64,000 nucleotides of DNA from Roseiarcus sp963737365 (GCA_963737365.1 CAVTSD010000007.1:248001-312000); one strand, 5' to 3'. Positions 1-8,928 are shown, numbered from the stretch's first letter. The notes: generated by a model from the sequence alone, not told the origin. Numbers and translations: made by a program.

Positions 1-1
1 A

Positions 2-223
2 TGGGGAAAATCCCGAAGCTTCGGAGAGCATTGGACGCGGATGCATTTCATAGTGGAGATGATGGCGGCCCATCGCGCAGGCCTGCTCGACAACAATTTG
101 GCGCGCGGCCTGTTTCGATCAACGTTTTCTGAGTGGGAGAACAATTTTTCACTCTTCGCGTTCTCTGACACGCTTTTTCATGATGACTTTCGCAAAAGCA
201 TCAAGGACGCGGTGAATCTCTAA
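2..223 (+). CDS. C-terminal fragment of an unidentified protein, cut by the window edge
   Basis: The frame is open from base 2 to a TAA at 221-223, giving about 73 residues rich in Phe, Asp and Asn. A possible internal start lies at 41, but the frame is also open upstream, so this may be the end of a longer gene that begins outside the window. I do not recognise the family. No ribosome binding site is seen before the ATG at 41. It may not be a real gene. Confidence 0.3.
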   Translation, partial: WGKSRSFGEHWTRMHFIVEMMAAHRAGLLDNNLARGLFRSTFSEWENNFSLFAFSDTLFHDDFRKSIKDAVNL

Positions 224-374
224 CCCCGGAACGGCTCCGCAACGCCGAACCGCAACTCTCGAAAGCTTCGAATTATTCGGCTCAAAACGCGCAGGGCGGG
301 GGTCGTCCTATTGGCGCTATAGCGAGTCCGCCGGTATGAGCTATGGCCCTTTCGGGAAGCTAGGGGATGACTGT

Positions 375-1796
375 ATGACGCGCGCTCTTGACCGACTGCG
401 GATCTTCTTAGGCCTGGTTGGACTAGCCGCGTCAGGGGGAACCGCCATGGCGCAAAGCAACTCGACTCCCGCCGAAGCCAGCAAAATCGCCGAGCAAGCC
501 TTCGTCTACGGTTTCCCGATGGTCATGAACTACGCCGTTTTCTACGAATATTTCGTCGACAAAACATCTCCTCAGTACAAAGCCCCGCCGAACCAGCTCT
601 ACAATACAGCGCGGGTCTACACGCCCGAGGACACCACGATCGTCACGCCCAATAGCGACACGCCCTACTCGTTTGTCGCGATGGATTTGCGCGCCGAGCC
701 CTTCGTGATCTGCAATCCCGACATCGAGGCTGCCCGGTATTTTTCCGTACAGCTCGTCGACATGTACACGTTCAACTTCGGCTACATGGGGAGCCGAACG
801 ACGGGCAATCACGCGGCCTGCAACATGGTCACGGGTCCTGGCTGGAAAGGGGAGAAACCGGCCGGCGTGGATCGAGTGTTCGCTAGCGAGACCGACTTCG
901 CCTTGGGCCTCATTCGGACGCAGCTGTTCAATCCGGCTGACATCGACAACGTGAAAAAGGTTCAAGCCGGGTACCGGGCGATGACGCTCTCCCAGTTTGA
1001 GAACACGCCCGCGCCTCCCGCCGCGCCGGAGCTCAACTGGCCGAAGATCGACAAGCCAATGGCCGCCGCCGATCCCTTCGCCTATCTCAATTTCGTCCTC
1101 ACGCTCTGCCCGCCGGTCGGCCCCGCCGCGGTCGAAAACCCGATGCGCGAGCGTTTCGCAAAGATCGGGGTCGAGGCGGGCAAGCCGTTTCCGGCCGGCG
1201 CGCCGAGCCCGGAGCAAAAGGCCGCCCTCGAACTCGGCGCGAAGAATGGGATGCAGGCGATCAAGGCCAGCCTCCGCAGTTTCGGGGTCGAAGAAAACGG
1301 CTGGCGGGTCACGACCAATGGCTTCGGCGACCGCAGCGCCTTTGCCGGCGATTTCGTTCGTCGCGCCGCCGCGGCAGCGGCCGGGATCTACGGCAACGAC
1401 GCGGTCGAGGCTCTTTATCCGCTGCTCGCCACGGACAGCGAAGGCAAGAAGCCCGACACGAGCGCCAACCGCTACACGCTGACTTTTGCGGCGGGCGACT
1501 TGCCGCCCGTCAACGCGTTCTGGTCGGTGACGATGTATGACGACAAGACGCAATTGCTGGTCGCAAACCCGCTGAACCGTTATCTGATCAACTCTCCGAT
1601 GCTGCCAGACCTGAAAAAGAACGCGGATGGCTCGCTGACGATCTATATCCAGAAAGACTCGCCCGGCGCGGACTTAGAGGCGAATTGGCTGCCTGCGCCC
1701 GATGGTCCGATCTACGTGGTCATGCGCCTATACTGGCCGAAGGATTCGGCTTTGAATGGAGCCTGGAAGCCGCCGGCCCTGATACGAAAATCTTGA
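375..1796 (+). CDS. Secreted DUF1254/DUF1214 domain protein
   Basis: The protein has about 473 residues. The start at 375 is preferred because the next residues form a signal peptide (MTRALDRLR, a hydrophobic stretch, then AMAQ). An in-frame start at 336 would put a non-signal extension in front. The first half carries a DUF1254-type domain (motifs TPNSDTPYS and QLVDMYTFNFGY) and the C-terminal third a DUF1214-type domain (NAFWSVTMYD, LPAPDGPIYVVMRLYWP). The family is exported and widespread in proteobacteria, and its biochemical role is not settled. It stands alone. The family call is secure, the function is unknown. Confidence 0.85.
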   Translation: MTRALDRLRIFLGLVGLAASGGTAMAQSNSTPAEASKIAEQAFVYGFPMVMNYAVFYEYFVDKTSPQYKAPPNQLYNTARVYTPEDTTIVTPNSDTPYSFVAMDLRAEPFVICNPDIEAARYFSVQLVDMYTFNFGYMGSRTTGNHAACNMVTGPGWKGEKPAGVDRVFASETDFALGLIRTQLFNPADIDNVKKVQAGYRAMTLSQFENTPAPPAAPELNWPKIDKPMAAADPFAYLNFVLTLCPPVGPAAVENPMRERFAKIGVEAGKPFPAGAPSPEQKAALELGAKNGMQAIKASLRSFGVEENGWRVTTNGFGDRSAFAGDFVRRAAAAAAGIYGNDAVEALYPLLATDSEGKKPDTSANRYTLTFAAGDLPPVNAFWSVTMYDDKTQLLVANPLNRYLINSPMLPDLKKNADGSLTIYIQKDSPGADLEANWLPAPDGPIYVVMRLYWPKDSALNGAWKPPALIRKS

Positions 1797-1833
1797 GTTT
1801 GACGCAGAACTAACGGATCGCTCTCGCGCGAGC

Positions 1834-1849
1834 TGGCTGCTTTCAGCCA
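1834..1849. terminator. Hairpin downstream of the DUF1254 gene
   Basis: A perfect 6-base inverted repeat (TGGCTG, loop CTTT, CAGCCA) lies about 40 bases after the stop codon. No T-run follows, so rho-independent termination is only a possibility. Confidence 0.25.
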
Positions 1850-1938
1850 AGCACAGCCCCAGCGTCAGGGCGGGGGTGAGCCGTCATTAGTTTCCGTGCT
1901 GGAGGTAAAGGCTCAACGCGATCACGGCCTCTCCGCTG

Positions 1939-2277
1939 TCATGTCGTGCTCCTTTGCTTCTTCTTCGCGGCGCTCTTTTCAACGGGAGCACAGAATATCT
2001 CGTACAGCACCGCTAGTATTTTTTCCGCCGGCTCGCTCGCGAGCGAATAGTAGATCGTCTGAGACTCACGCCGGGTCGCCACGATTCCCTCTTCGCGAAG
2101 CTTGGCGAGATGCTGCGACACCGCCGACATCGCGAGGCCGACCGCCACGTGCAGCTCGGTGACTGTTCGCTCGCCGCCGAGCAGTTCGCAAAGGATCATA
2201 AGCCGCGCCTGATTGGCCATCGCCTTCAGGAGCGATTCGGCCTCGGCTGCGCTCGCCTGCAATTTCCTAATTTTCAT
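1939..2277 (-). CDS. ArsR/SmtB-family winged-helix repressor
   Basis: A protein of about 112 residues with a central winged helix (LLKAMANQARLMILCELL, then VGLAMSAVSQHLAKLREEGIV) and a wing with RRESQTIYYSL. This matches ArsR-family regulators of the BigR type, which control sulfide or persulfide genes. The start at 2277 (MKIRK) is chosen because a palindrome lies directly upstream at 2280-2294; longer starts would translate through it. It is divergent from an AhpD-like gene and a rhodanese, which fits control of sulfur or peroxide detoxification. The inducer cannot be read from the sequence: Cys41 in MILCELL and a later Cys are present but do not form a clear metal site. Confidence 0.8.
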   Translation of the reverse strand: MKIRKLQASAAEAESLLKAMANQARLMILCELLGGERTVTELHVAVGLAMSAVSQHLAKLREEGIVATRRESQTIYYSLASEPAEKILAVLYEIFCAPVEKSAAKKKQRSTT

Positions 2278-2279
2278 AC

Positions 2280-2294
2280 TTGCTAAATTAGCAA
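2280..2294. promoter_or_regulatory. Palindromic operator candidate for the ArsR-type repressor
   Basis: TTGCTAAATTAGCAA is a 15-base palindrome with 7-base arms around one central base. It sits directly in front of the repressor start, in the gap shared with the divergent AhpD-rhodanese genes. ArsR-family proteins bind such AT-rich palindromes, so autoregulation is inferred. Confidence 0.5.
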
Positions 2295-2472
2295 TCATGC
2301 ATATATGTTTCAAGTACGACTTGAATGGTTCTCATGCGCGATCTCATGGGATCTGGCGTTCGCCCCGTCAATCGGGCTGACCTGCTGGCGATCGTCGCAA
2401 TCTACGTCTGGCCGGGGGGCCACGAGCGCGTCCGTCGCCAGAGTTCATATACCGAAGAGAAGGAGAACGATA

Positions 2473-2839
2473 ATGATCACCCCGACGAATTGGCCCGGAC
2501 TCTGCGCAGATGCTCAATGGCGAACTACGTGCGCTTCGTAGCGGCGCGGCCGACGTGACCAAAAGCTTCGCCGCCATCGCCCAGGCGGCGCTCGCGCCTG
2601 GCGCGCTGGACACCAAAACCAAGGAGCTGATCGCGCTCGCGATTTCTGTCGCCGTCCGCTGCGACGACTGTATCGCCTTTCACGCCAAGGCCGCGGTCGA
2701 CCGTGGCGCTTCACGCGAGGAAATTCTCGAGGCGCTCGGCATGGCGATCTACATGGGCGCGGGCCCCTCGGTCATGTATGCAAGCCACGCGCTCGGGGCG
2801 GCCACCCAATTTGCAGAAGCTAAAACCCAGCAACATTAA
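2473..2839 (+). CDS. Carboxymuconolactone decarboxylase / AhpD-like protein (frameshift near the N-terminus)
   Basis: The protein from 2510 (MLNGELRALRSG) has the AhpD-like core with the redox pair CDDC followed by His (CDDCIAFH) and the helical tail EEILEALGMAIYMGAGPSVMYA. The usual N-terminus of this family (NWP...) is present in another frame from the ATG at 2473 (MITPTNWPGLCAD), behind an AAGGAG-like site. One extra base between about 2497 and 2510 separates the two parts. It is followed 10 bases later by a rhodanese, a common pairing. A peroxidase-like or disulfide reductase role is inferred from the CxxC motif. Confidence 0.75.
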
Positions 2840-2849
2840 GGAGCAGGCT

Positions 2850-3194
2850 ATGAACCCAGTCTCTCAGTCTTCTCATGAATCCTCCGAAGGCCGGCCCGGC
2901 GAGATCACCTACGAACGTCTGGCCGCAGCGCTTGGCTCGGGCAGCTGCGTGCTCGTGGACGTGCGAGAGGCCGTGGAATTCGCGGCCGGCCACGCGCCGG
3001 GCGCCGTCAATCATCCGCTCTCCTCTTTTGATCCCGCGGATCTCCCAAAGGACAAGCCTGTCGTTCTCATGTGCCAGGCGGGCGGGCGATCGGCCAAGGC
3101 GCTCGCAAAAGCTGTCGCCGCGGGACGGACTGACGTGGTTCACTATCCCGGCGGCATGACAGGCTGGCGCAGCCAAGGCGGACAATCCGCCTGA
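2850..3194 (+). CDS. Rhodanese-like sulfurtransferase
   Basis: A single-domain rhodanese of 114 residues. The start at 2850 follows an AAGGAG site at the proper distance. The catalytic loop is VVLMCQAGGRSAKAL, with the active-site Cys in CQAGGRS, and the fold is flanked by the CH2A-type motif VLVDVREAVEFAAGHAPGAV and a C-terminal YPGGMTGW motif. It would accept sulfane sulfur as a cysteine persulfide and pass it on. Together with the AhpD-like gene and the divergent ArsR repressor it makes a probable sulfide/persulfide-response group. Confidence 0.85.
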   Translation: MNPVSQSSHESSEGRPGEITYERLAAALGSGSCVLVDVREAVEFAAGHAPGAVNHPLSSFDPADLPKDKPVVLMCQAGGRSAKALAKAVAAGRTDVVHYPGGMTGWRSQGGQSA

Positions 3195-3355
3195 CAAGCT
3201 AGCAGCTCGGGCGTTCCCTTCGAAGAGACGATCACGCCGACTGATCGCGTCGAAAGATCATCGTCATCGTTGTGATCATCCTGTTTATCGCAGTCGGTTC
3301 AGCCACCACTGCGCATCACGGCGAAGGGGGACCTAGAAGGATCGTGACGGGCAGC

Positions 3356-3991
3356 CTAAGCTCGTCGGCTAAGCCCATACGACACGGCGGCGTCGATTTG
3401 CCGTGAAAACGCGCCGCCATCCCCCTCTTCAGCGATGCCCAGAAGCGCGCGCTGATACGCATCGCCGAGCGCCAGCGCCACGACCTCGCCCGCGACTTGC
3501 CTCGAATGACTGGCGGAGACGCCGCCAGTTTCGAGCAATTCGGCAATGCGTCGCCGGATGACGCGCATGCCCGAGCGATCGAAAACGCGAGCAAGGTCAG
3601 GAAAACGCCAGCCGTCCGCTACGATCAGACGGTAAAGCGCCAGCCCATCCGGCTCGATCAGCGCGGCAGTGAACGCGCGCAGCTCGTCCGCGAGCCTCTT
3701 CGCAACGGGTTCATCCGTGTCGGCCGTGGGCGCGTTCTCGAGGTCCTCCCGCATGGATTCGCACGTGGCGGTGACCAACCCCTCGAACAACGCTTCCTTG
3801 CTCGGGAAGTGCCGGTAGAGGGTCATTTTGGCGACGCCGCCTTCGGCCGCGACGCGATCAAGCGTGGTCCCGCCCAGCCCGTCCCTGAGCATGATCGGCC
3901 GGGCGGCCCGCAGGATGGCGGCGCGCGTTTCCGCCATGCGCAACCTGCGCGGATCGTCAGCTCGCCACTTTCTGGAGTTCTGGGCTTGCAT
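3356..3991 (-). CDS. TetR/AcrR-family transcriptional regulator
   Basis: A 211-residue regulator. The N-terminal HTH covers roughly residues 22-66 (TRAAILRAARPIMLRDGLGGTT, GGVAKMTLYRHFPSKEALF), and the C-terminal part resembles the AefR-type TetR C-domain (LYRLIVADGWRFPDLARVF). The start overlaps the divergent regulatory region shared with the DoxX-like gene, where two copies of CGATACGATT lie, so it most likely represses that gene and itself. The ligand is unknown. Confidence 0.85.
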   Translation of the reverse strand: MQAQNSRKWRADDPRRLRMAETRAAILRAARPIMLRDGLGGTTLDRVAAEGGVAKMTLYRHFPSKEALFEGLVTATCESMREDLENAPTADTDEPVAKRLADELRAFTAALIEPDGLALYRLIVADGWRFPDLARVFDRSGMRVIRRRIAELLETGGVSASHSRQVAGEVVALALGDAYQRALLGIAEEGDGGAFSRQIDAAVSYGLSRRA

Positions 3992-3992
3992 G

Positions 3993-4040
3993 CGATACGA
4001 TTCCGTCTTATCTAATTTGAGACGATACGATTGTGTATCG
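3993..4040. promoter_or_regulatory. Operator region between the TetR and DoxX-like genes
   Basis: CGATACGATT occurs at 3993-4002 and again at 4023-4032. The second copy is part of an 18-base palindrome, CGATAC-N6-GTATCG, at 4023-4040. This is the size and symmetry expected for a TetR-family operator. The assignment rests on position and symmetry only. Confidence 0.55.
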
Positions 4041-4128
4041 CGTTATAGCCCGAGAGATTCGACATGCGCAACACGCTCGAAACCCTTCAGCAGACGCGCG
4101 CAATTGCGATGCAAAGCGGAGCAGTGCG

Positions 4129-4467
4129 ATGAACGCCGCCCTAATTGTGAACGTCATCACGGCTCTGGCGTTCGCCGCCGCGGGGCTCGTCAACCTCTTC
4201 AATGTCGGCGACTCGGAAGCGGGCTTCCAACGCTGGGGCTATCCCAAGGGATGGCGCTTCTTGACCGCGGGTCTGGAGCTCGGGGGCGCGGCGGCTTTGT
4301 TGTTTCCCGCCACACGCACCATCGCGCTTGTTGGACTAGCGCTCGTGATACTCGCTGCGCTTGTGACGCTCGTGAGAGCGCGCGAGGGCGCCGCACATAT
4401 CGCGCCGGCGGTCGTCTTCTTCTGCCTGATCCTGGCGAATGCGGCTCTTTCCATGAGGGGGATCTAG
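4129..4467 (+). CDS. DoxX-like inner-membrane protein
   Basis: A 112-residue protein with four hydrophobic segments (starting at NAALIVNVITALAF, LTAGLELGGAAALLF, TIALVGLALVILAALVTLV and PAVVFFCLILANAAL). The pattern GFQRWGYP-x-GWRFLTAGLELGGA is typical of DoxX-like (DoxX_2) proteins. The start at 4129 is chosen because the hydrophobic first helix follows directly. It is divergent from the TetR gene, which probably controls it, and converges on the amidohydrolase with the two stop codons overlapping. The role of the family is poorly defined; quinone or thiol redox functions have been proposed. Confidence 0.75.
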   Translation: MNAALIVNVITALAFAAAGLVNLFNVGDSEAGFQRWGYPKGWRFLTAGLELGGAAALLFPATRTIALVGLALVILAALVTLVRAREGAAHIAPAVVFFCLILANAALSMRGI

Positions 4468-5414
4468 GCGAACCCGTAGAGCCCGGCTGGATTGTCGATG
4501 AGGATGCGATTGCGGATCGCTTCGTCCGGCGCCCAATCAGCCAGGAGATCGAAGAGGATGGCGTCGTCGGGCTTGGCGTCGGGCTTTTCGGTCGGGTGGG
4601 GCCAGTCGCTGCCCCAGACCAATCGCTCAGGCGCCGCTTTCACATAGCCCTGCGCGACCTTGTTGGCGCCGGCGAAGGGCGGCGCACCGTCTTTCGTCTC
4701 CATCATATAGGCGCCGGACAGCTTCACCCACGTCCGCCCGCGATCGAGCATCTTCAGCACAAGCGCGAAAGCCGGGTGATCGACGCCGGCCGGCTGAGGA
4801 ACGCGCGCCAGATGGTCGAACACGATCGGGGAGGGCAGCCGCTGGAAAAGGTTCGCGTTCTCGACGATCTGGTCGCCAAGCATGTGGATCTGGACGTGCC
4901 AGCCGAGATCGCTGACGCGCTTCGACAAGGGTTCGAGCATGTCGATGGTCGTCGCGCCGGACTGGACGAGATTGAAGCGGATGCCGCGAACGCCAAGCGC
5001 GTTCAGCCGCTTGAGTTCGGCGTCGGCGACGCTCGTGTCGACCACCGCGACGCCGCGCGCGCTTCCGCCGAGCTTGGCCATCGCGTCGAGGGTGCAGGCG
5101 TTGTCGGTGCCGTAGGTCGAGGGCGTGACGACGACGTTGCGCGTCGTCCCGAGCCGCTTCTGAAGCAGGCGATAGTCGTCGACGGTCGCGTCGGCTGGAC
5201 GCAGCTTCGCGGTGGGAGAAACCGGAAAGCGGCTGTCGTAAATATGCATGTGGCAGTCGCAGGCGTTCGGCGGCGCTTTGAGCTTTGGCCGTTCGGTTCC
5301 CGTCGACCAGGGGACGGTCTGAGCCTGTCCCGACGTAGCCTCAAATCCGCCCGCCACGATGACTGTCGCTCCCATTGCCTTGAGGAAGCCCCGGCGGGCC
5401 AGAGAGCCGCGCAT
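4464..5414 (-). CDS. Tat-exported amidohydrolase of the 2-pyrone-4,6-dicarboxylate lactonase type
   Basis: A 316-residue TIM-barrel amidohydrolase (amidohydrolase 2 family). The N-terminus is a twin-arginine signal (SLARRGFLKAMGATVIVAGG), so the protein is probably periplasmic. Metal-binding motif CDCHMHIYD is near residue 54, and the C-terminal part has LVWGSDWPHPTEKP, the site of the conserved Asp. The start follows GGAGG by seven bases. The closest known relatives hydrolyse lactones of aromatic-ring breakdown, but exported members are often of unknown substrate. No ring-cleavage genes are nearby. Confidence 0.8.
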   Translation of the reverse strand: MRGSLARRGFLKAMGATVIVAGGFEATSGQAQTVPWSTGTERPKLKAPPNACDCHMHIYDSRFPVSPTAKLRPADATVDDYRLLQKRLGTTRNVVVTPSTYGTDNACTLDAMAKLGGSARGVAVVDTSVADAELKRLNALGVRGIRFNLVQSGATTIDMLEPLSKRVSDLGWHVQIHMLGDQIVENANLFQRLPSPIVFDHLARVPQPAGVDHPAFALVLKMLDRGRTWVKLSGAYMMETKDGAPPFAGANKVAQGYVKAAPERLVWGSDWPHPTEKPDAKPDDAILFDLLADWAPDEAIRNRILIDNPAGLYGFA

Positions 5415-5448
5415 GTCCTATCCTCCCTGCGGAGCGGCGGATACGCGC

Positions 5449-6144
5449 TCAGCCGCGCCAGAGTACGTCAGGCGCGGGCGGCTGCAAAATCGCCGGCGTG
5501 GAAGGCTCCGCTTGCGCCACGATCCCGGCAACGTCCGCGCGCAGGACCGGCAGGAGCTCCGCCTCGAACCAGGGATTGCGTTGCAGCCACGCATTGTTCC
5601 GCCAGGAGGGATGGGGCATGGGCGCGAGACGCGGATGGTCGGTTGAGCGATAGATGTCGCGCCAGCGGGCAACGGTTTCACTCAAGGACTTGCCGTTGAG
5701 TTTCGGTCCCAGATGCCACTTCTGCGCATACTGTCCGACGAGCAGAATAAGCTCCAGGTTCGGCATGAGCGCAAACATGCGGTTGCGCCACAGTTCCGCG
5801 CATTCGCGACGCGGAGGCAGGTCGCCGCCCTTGGCGTCGAGGCCGGGGAAGCAGAAGCCCATGGCCGCGACGGAGACGATCCTGGAATCGTAGAAAACGT
5901 CCTCGCCGAGCCCAAGCCAGCCGCGCAGGCGGACGCCCGACGGATCCGTGTAGGGCCGGCCCGAGGCATGGACCCGGACGCCCGGCGCCTGTCCGGCGAT
6001 GCAGATGCGCGCGAATGGGGAGACCTGGAAGACGGGCCGCGGCTCATGTTGCAGACGCGCGCCATATCGGGGCGCGTCGCGGCAGACGCGGCAGGCCCGG
6101 ATCTCTTCGGCGAGCTCCGCGAGCGAGGGGCGATCCGAGTCCAT
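5449..6144 (-). CDS. Uracil-DNA glycosylase-family protein
   Basis: A 231-residue protein of the uracil-DNA glycosylase superfamily. It starts with a Cys pair (IRACRVCRDAP), has the substrate-pocket loop GQAPGVRVHASGRPYTDPSG, the segment VAAMGFCFPG, the Leu-rich LELILLVGQYAQKWHLG, and the His-containing MPHPSWRNN loop. These are the elements of family 4/5-like and uracil-DNA glycosylase-like proteins. Only two of the four Fe-S cysteines of true family 4 enzymes are obvious, so it may be an inactive or divergent member. It sits 50 bases from the Rieske/FAD gene on the same strand. Confidence 0.75.
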   Translation of the reverse strand: MDSDRPSLAELAEEIRACRVCRDAPRYGARLQHEPRPVFQVSPFARICIAGQAPGVRVHASGRPYTDPSGVRLRGWLGLGEDVFYDSRIVSVAAMGFCFPGLDAKGGDLPPRRECAELWRNRMFALMPNLELILLVGQYAQKWHLGPKLNGKSLSETVARWRDIYRSTDHPRLAPMPHPSWRNNAWLQRNPWFEAELLPVLRADVAGIVAQAEPSTPAILQPPAPDVLWRG

Positions 6145-6194
6145 GCGCTCGGGCTAGCCGAGCCTTGGGCGCTGATCAATTCGGGTGAGTTCCG

Positions 6195-7736
6195 TCACGC
6201 CGCTCCCGCGCGCGCTGATTCTCGCTCAAGGCTGGCTTCGGCCTCGAGGCTCGCGAGATCGCGGAAGACGGAGACGACCGCTAGCGTGCGCCCGGCGCGG
6301 CGCATCTTCACGAGGCCGTCCTTGCCGACGATGTCGCCCTCGACAACGAGATCGTCCCATTTCTCGGCGTGGCCGACATAGGCGATCGTGACGTCGTAAT
6401 GCTGGCTCCAGAAGTACGGGACAGCATCGAACGGCTTACGGCCTCCCAGCATGTTGAGAGCCGCCGTTTGCCCCTGTCGTTCCGCGACCACCCAATGCTC
6501 GACGCGAATGGCTTCGCCCGTGAGCCGATCCGGCCAGCGCGCGATGTCGCCTGCGGCGAAAATTCCGGGCGCGCTCGTTTCAAGAAACGCGTCGACGACA
6601 AGTCCCCGGTCAATTCTGAGGCCGGCGGCTTCTGCGAGCCCGAGCCGCGGGCGCACGCCGAGGCCTGCGACAATGAAATCAGTCTCGAGCGAACCTCCGC
6701 CTTTCAGTATTATGCGCCCGCCTTCCATGCGGATCGCCGTCTCACCCCAATGGAACACGACGCCATGTTCCTCATGGATCGATTGAACGAGGCGACTGAA
6801 ATCAGGACCGAGAATTGTCTCCATCGGCCGCTCTTCGGGCGCGACGACATGAACCTCGATGTCGCGCGCGCGCAACGCCGCCGCGACCTCGAGGCCGATG
6901 AAGCTCGCGCCGAGCACGACGACCCGCTTCGCTGTCTTGGCGCGCTCGATGATCGCTTGGGAGTCCTTTTGCGAACGAAGCACGAGGATGTCCGATGGCT
7001 TGGCGCCGGGAAGGGACGGGGCCACCGGCTCGGCGCCGGTCGCGAGAAGCAGGCGATCGAACGGAATCCTGGCGCCGCCGACGAGCTCGACCTCCTTCGC
7101 GCGGACGTCGATCGCGGCGACGGTCGTGTTCAAACGCAGGTCGATCGCGTTGTCGGTGTAGAAGCTTTGATCGCGCAGGGGCAGCCATTCTTCTGGGGCC
7201 TTGCCCGCGAGATAGTCCTTGGACAGATTGGGGCGATCGACGGGCGCCGCGTCATCGCTGCTCAGCATGACGAGGGCGCCCTCGTATTTCTGTCGCCCGA
7301 GCATGTCGGCCGCGGCGAAGCCTGCCGCGCCGCCGCCAACAATCACGATCCGCTTGGGGTCGTCGGGTTTGGCGCGGGGCTTCTTTTCTGGTTGCGCGCG
7401 TTTCTCGACGACGAAGATTCTGCCGTGTCGCTGCTCGACCTCCCAGGTGGCGATCGGACTGAAGGCTGGCGCGCGAACCGCCTCGCCGGTGCGAAGATCG
7501 AAGCAGGCGTGATGCCAGGGGCATCGCACAGTGTCATCGACAATCAGCCCCTCGGCCAGCGGGCCGCCATAGTGGGGGCACAGAGCGCCGACAGCGTAGA
7601 TGTCCGCGCCCCGGCGCACGAGAAGAACCGCCTCGTCTCCGACATGGCCGACGAGTTTGCCGCCGTCCGGCAGTTCGGAAGCTAAGATTCCGAGCTTGAG
7701 GTCGGGGCCGGTTGATTTCGCCTGATCCTCAGCCAT
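6195..7736 (-). CDS. Rieske [2Fe-2S]/FAD-dependent pyridine-nucleotide disulfide oxidoreductase (AIF-like)
   Basis: A 513-residue fusion. Residues 15-115 form a Rieske domain with ligands Cys53, His55, Cys72 and His75 (CPHYGG, CPWHHA). From about residue 130 follows a class I reductase with an FAD site (IVIVGGGAAGFAAADML) and an NAD(P)H site (VVVLGASFIGLEVAAALRARD). The C-terminal reductase domain ends with VSVFRDLASLEAEA. This layout matches AIF-like reductases and ferredoxin reductases of ring-hydroxylating oxygenases. No oxygenase is next to it, so its electron acceptor is open. The start is fixed by GGGAGG five bases upstream. Confidence 0.85.
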   Translation of the reverse strand: MAEDQAKSTGPDLKLGILASELPDGGKLVGHVGDEAVLLVRRGADIYAVGALCPHYGGPLAEGLIVDDTVRCPWHHACFDLRTGEAVRAPAFSPIATWEVEQRHGRIFVVEKRAQPEKKPRAKPDDPKRIVIVGGGAAGFAAADMLGRQKYEGALVMLSSDDAAPVDRPNLSKDYLAGKAPEEWLPLRDQSFYTDNAIDLRLNTTVAAIDVRAKEVELVGGARIPFDRLLLATGAEPVAPSLPGAKPSDILVLRSQKDSQAIIERAKTAKRVVVLGASFIGLEVAAALRARDIEVHVVAPEERPMETILGPDFSRLVQSIHEEHGVVFHWGETAIRMEGGRIILKGGGSLETDFIVAGLGVRPRLGLAEAAGLRIDRGLVVDAFLETSAPGIFAAGDIARWPDRLTGEAIRVEHWVVAERQGQTAALNMLGGRKPFDAVPYFWSQHYDVTIAYVGHAEKWDDLVVEGDIVGKDGLVKMRRAGRTLAVVSVFRDLASLEAEASLERESARAGAA

Positions 7737-8025
7737 TTCGTCCTCCCAAACCGTTCTTCACATTCGTCGTTCGCACGTGGCGGGTCTAACCCAACTTGAA
7801 GATCAAATGGACTGGAAGCGCAATGGCTATCCGTCTCTTCCTCGACAAGAGACAAACGTCTGGAGACGCAAGCTTGATCCCGGCCCTTGAGCCGTGTCAT
7901 GATCCTTTCATTCCCGCAAAGCAGGTTGCGGGCTCAGTCGGGGTTTCTCGCGGCGGTCGGACCAGTCGACACGCTTCTTGCTTGGTTGGAAATCTCGGCG
8001 AAGAGTCACATGCGGGCGACGCGCC

Positions 8026-8928
8026 ATGATCCTCTCGGGCGAGGTTAGAAGAAGTTTCAGATTATCCCCTTTGGCGGCCGCGCTGCTTCTGAGCGGCTGC
8101 GACTTGGGGGTGCTCGATCCGAAAGGGCCTATCGCCGACGCGAACAGAACAATTCTGGTCGATTCCGTGGCGATCATGCTCGCCATCGTCATCCCGACTG
8201 TCCTCGCGACGCTCGCAGCGGCGTTTTGGTACCGATCTTCCAACACCCGGGCGCGCTATCTGCCCGATTTCGAATATTCCGGCGCGCTCGAGCTGATCGT
8301 CTGGGCAATTCCTCTCCTGACCATCATGCTTCTGGGCGGCGTGGCGTGGATTGGATCGCACGATCTTGATCCGGCAAAGCCAATCGCATCGACCGAAGAA
8401 CCGCTCAACATCCAGGTCGTATCGCTCGACTGGAAATGGCTGTTCATCTACCCGGACCAGCATGTCGCCAGCGTCAATCGCCTGGTCATTCCTGCGGGCA
8501 CGCCGATCCACTTCACGCTGACCTCGGGCAGCGTGATGACCGCCTTCTTCGTCCCTCAGCTCGGAAGCATGATCTACACCATGAACCGCATGGGGACGCA
8601 GCTCCACCTGTTGGCCGATGATCCGGGCACATTTCGCGGCCTCGCTACTCAGCTGAGCGGTGACGGATTCGCCGACATGCATTTCGAGGTGGTGGCGAAA
8701 ACGGCCCCGGATTTTTACGAGTGGCTCGGTCAGACGCGCGCCTCCGGTGACGAACTCACCTCCCAGCGCTATATCGAGCTTTCCAAACAAAGCGTCCTGC
8801 CGCAGCCGATCGCGTTCCGGACGGTTGAGGACGGACTGTTCGACAAGATTCTGGATCAGACGCTGCCGCCCGGCCCAGGCCCGATCGCCGAGACCAATCC
8901 GGGCGCTGGCGTGCGGAAGGGAAACTGA
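8026..8928 (+). CDS. cyoA: Cytochrome o ubiquinol oxidase subunit II
   Basis: A 300-residue lipoprotein subunit. The start at 8026 puts a lipobox (ALLLSGC) at residues 19-25, as in CyoA. Two transmembrane helices follow (SVAIMLAIVIPTVLATLAAAF; ALELIVWAIPLLTIMLLGGVAW), then the cupredoxin domain (LDWKWLFIYPDQ, GSVMTAFFVPQLGSMIYTM). The Cys-x3-Cys CuA site of cytochrome c oxidases is absent, which marks a quinol oxidase. It is the first of four tightly packed cyo genes, with cyoB starting one base after its stop. Confidence 0.95.
   Translation: MILSGEVRRSFRLSPLAAALLLSGCDLGVLDPKGPIADANRTILVDSVAIMLAIVIPTVLATLAAAFWYRSSNTRARYLPDFEYSGALELIVWAIPLLTIMLLGGVAWIGSHDLDPAKPIASTEEPLNIQVVSLDWKWLFIYPDQHVASVNRLVIPAGTPIHFTLTSGSVMTAFFVPQLGSMIYTMNRMGTQLHLLADDPGTFRGLATQLSGDGFADMHFEVVAKTAPDFYEWLGQTRASGDELTSQRYIELSKQSVLPQPIAFRTVEDGLFDKILDQTLPPGPGPIAETNPGAGVRKGN

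Noticed and set aside
3195..3355. Short hydrophobic frame after the rhodanese (RKIIVIVVIILFIAVG)
   Set aside because: No ATG and no ribosome binding site; it is too weak to call, although a GTG start cannot be ruled out.
3828..5699. Open frame of 623 codons on the plus strand
   Set aside because: It runs antisense to the TetR, amidohydrolase and glycosylase genes. GC-rich DNA gives long shadow frames, and the composition is Arg-rich with no recognisable fold.
6369..7685. Open frame of 438 codons on the plus strand
   Set aside because: Antisense shadow of the Rieske/FAD gene, whose cofactor motifs are unmistakable.
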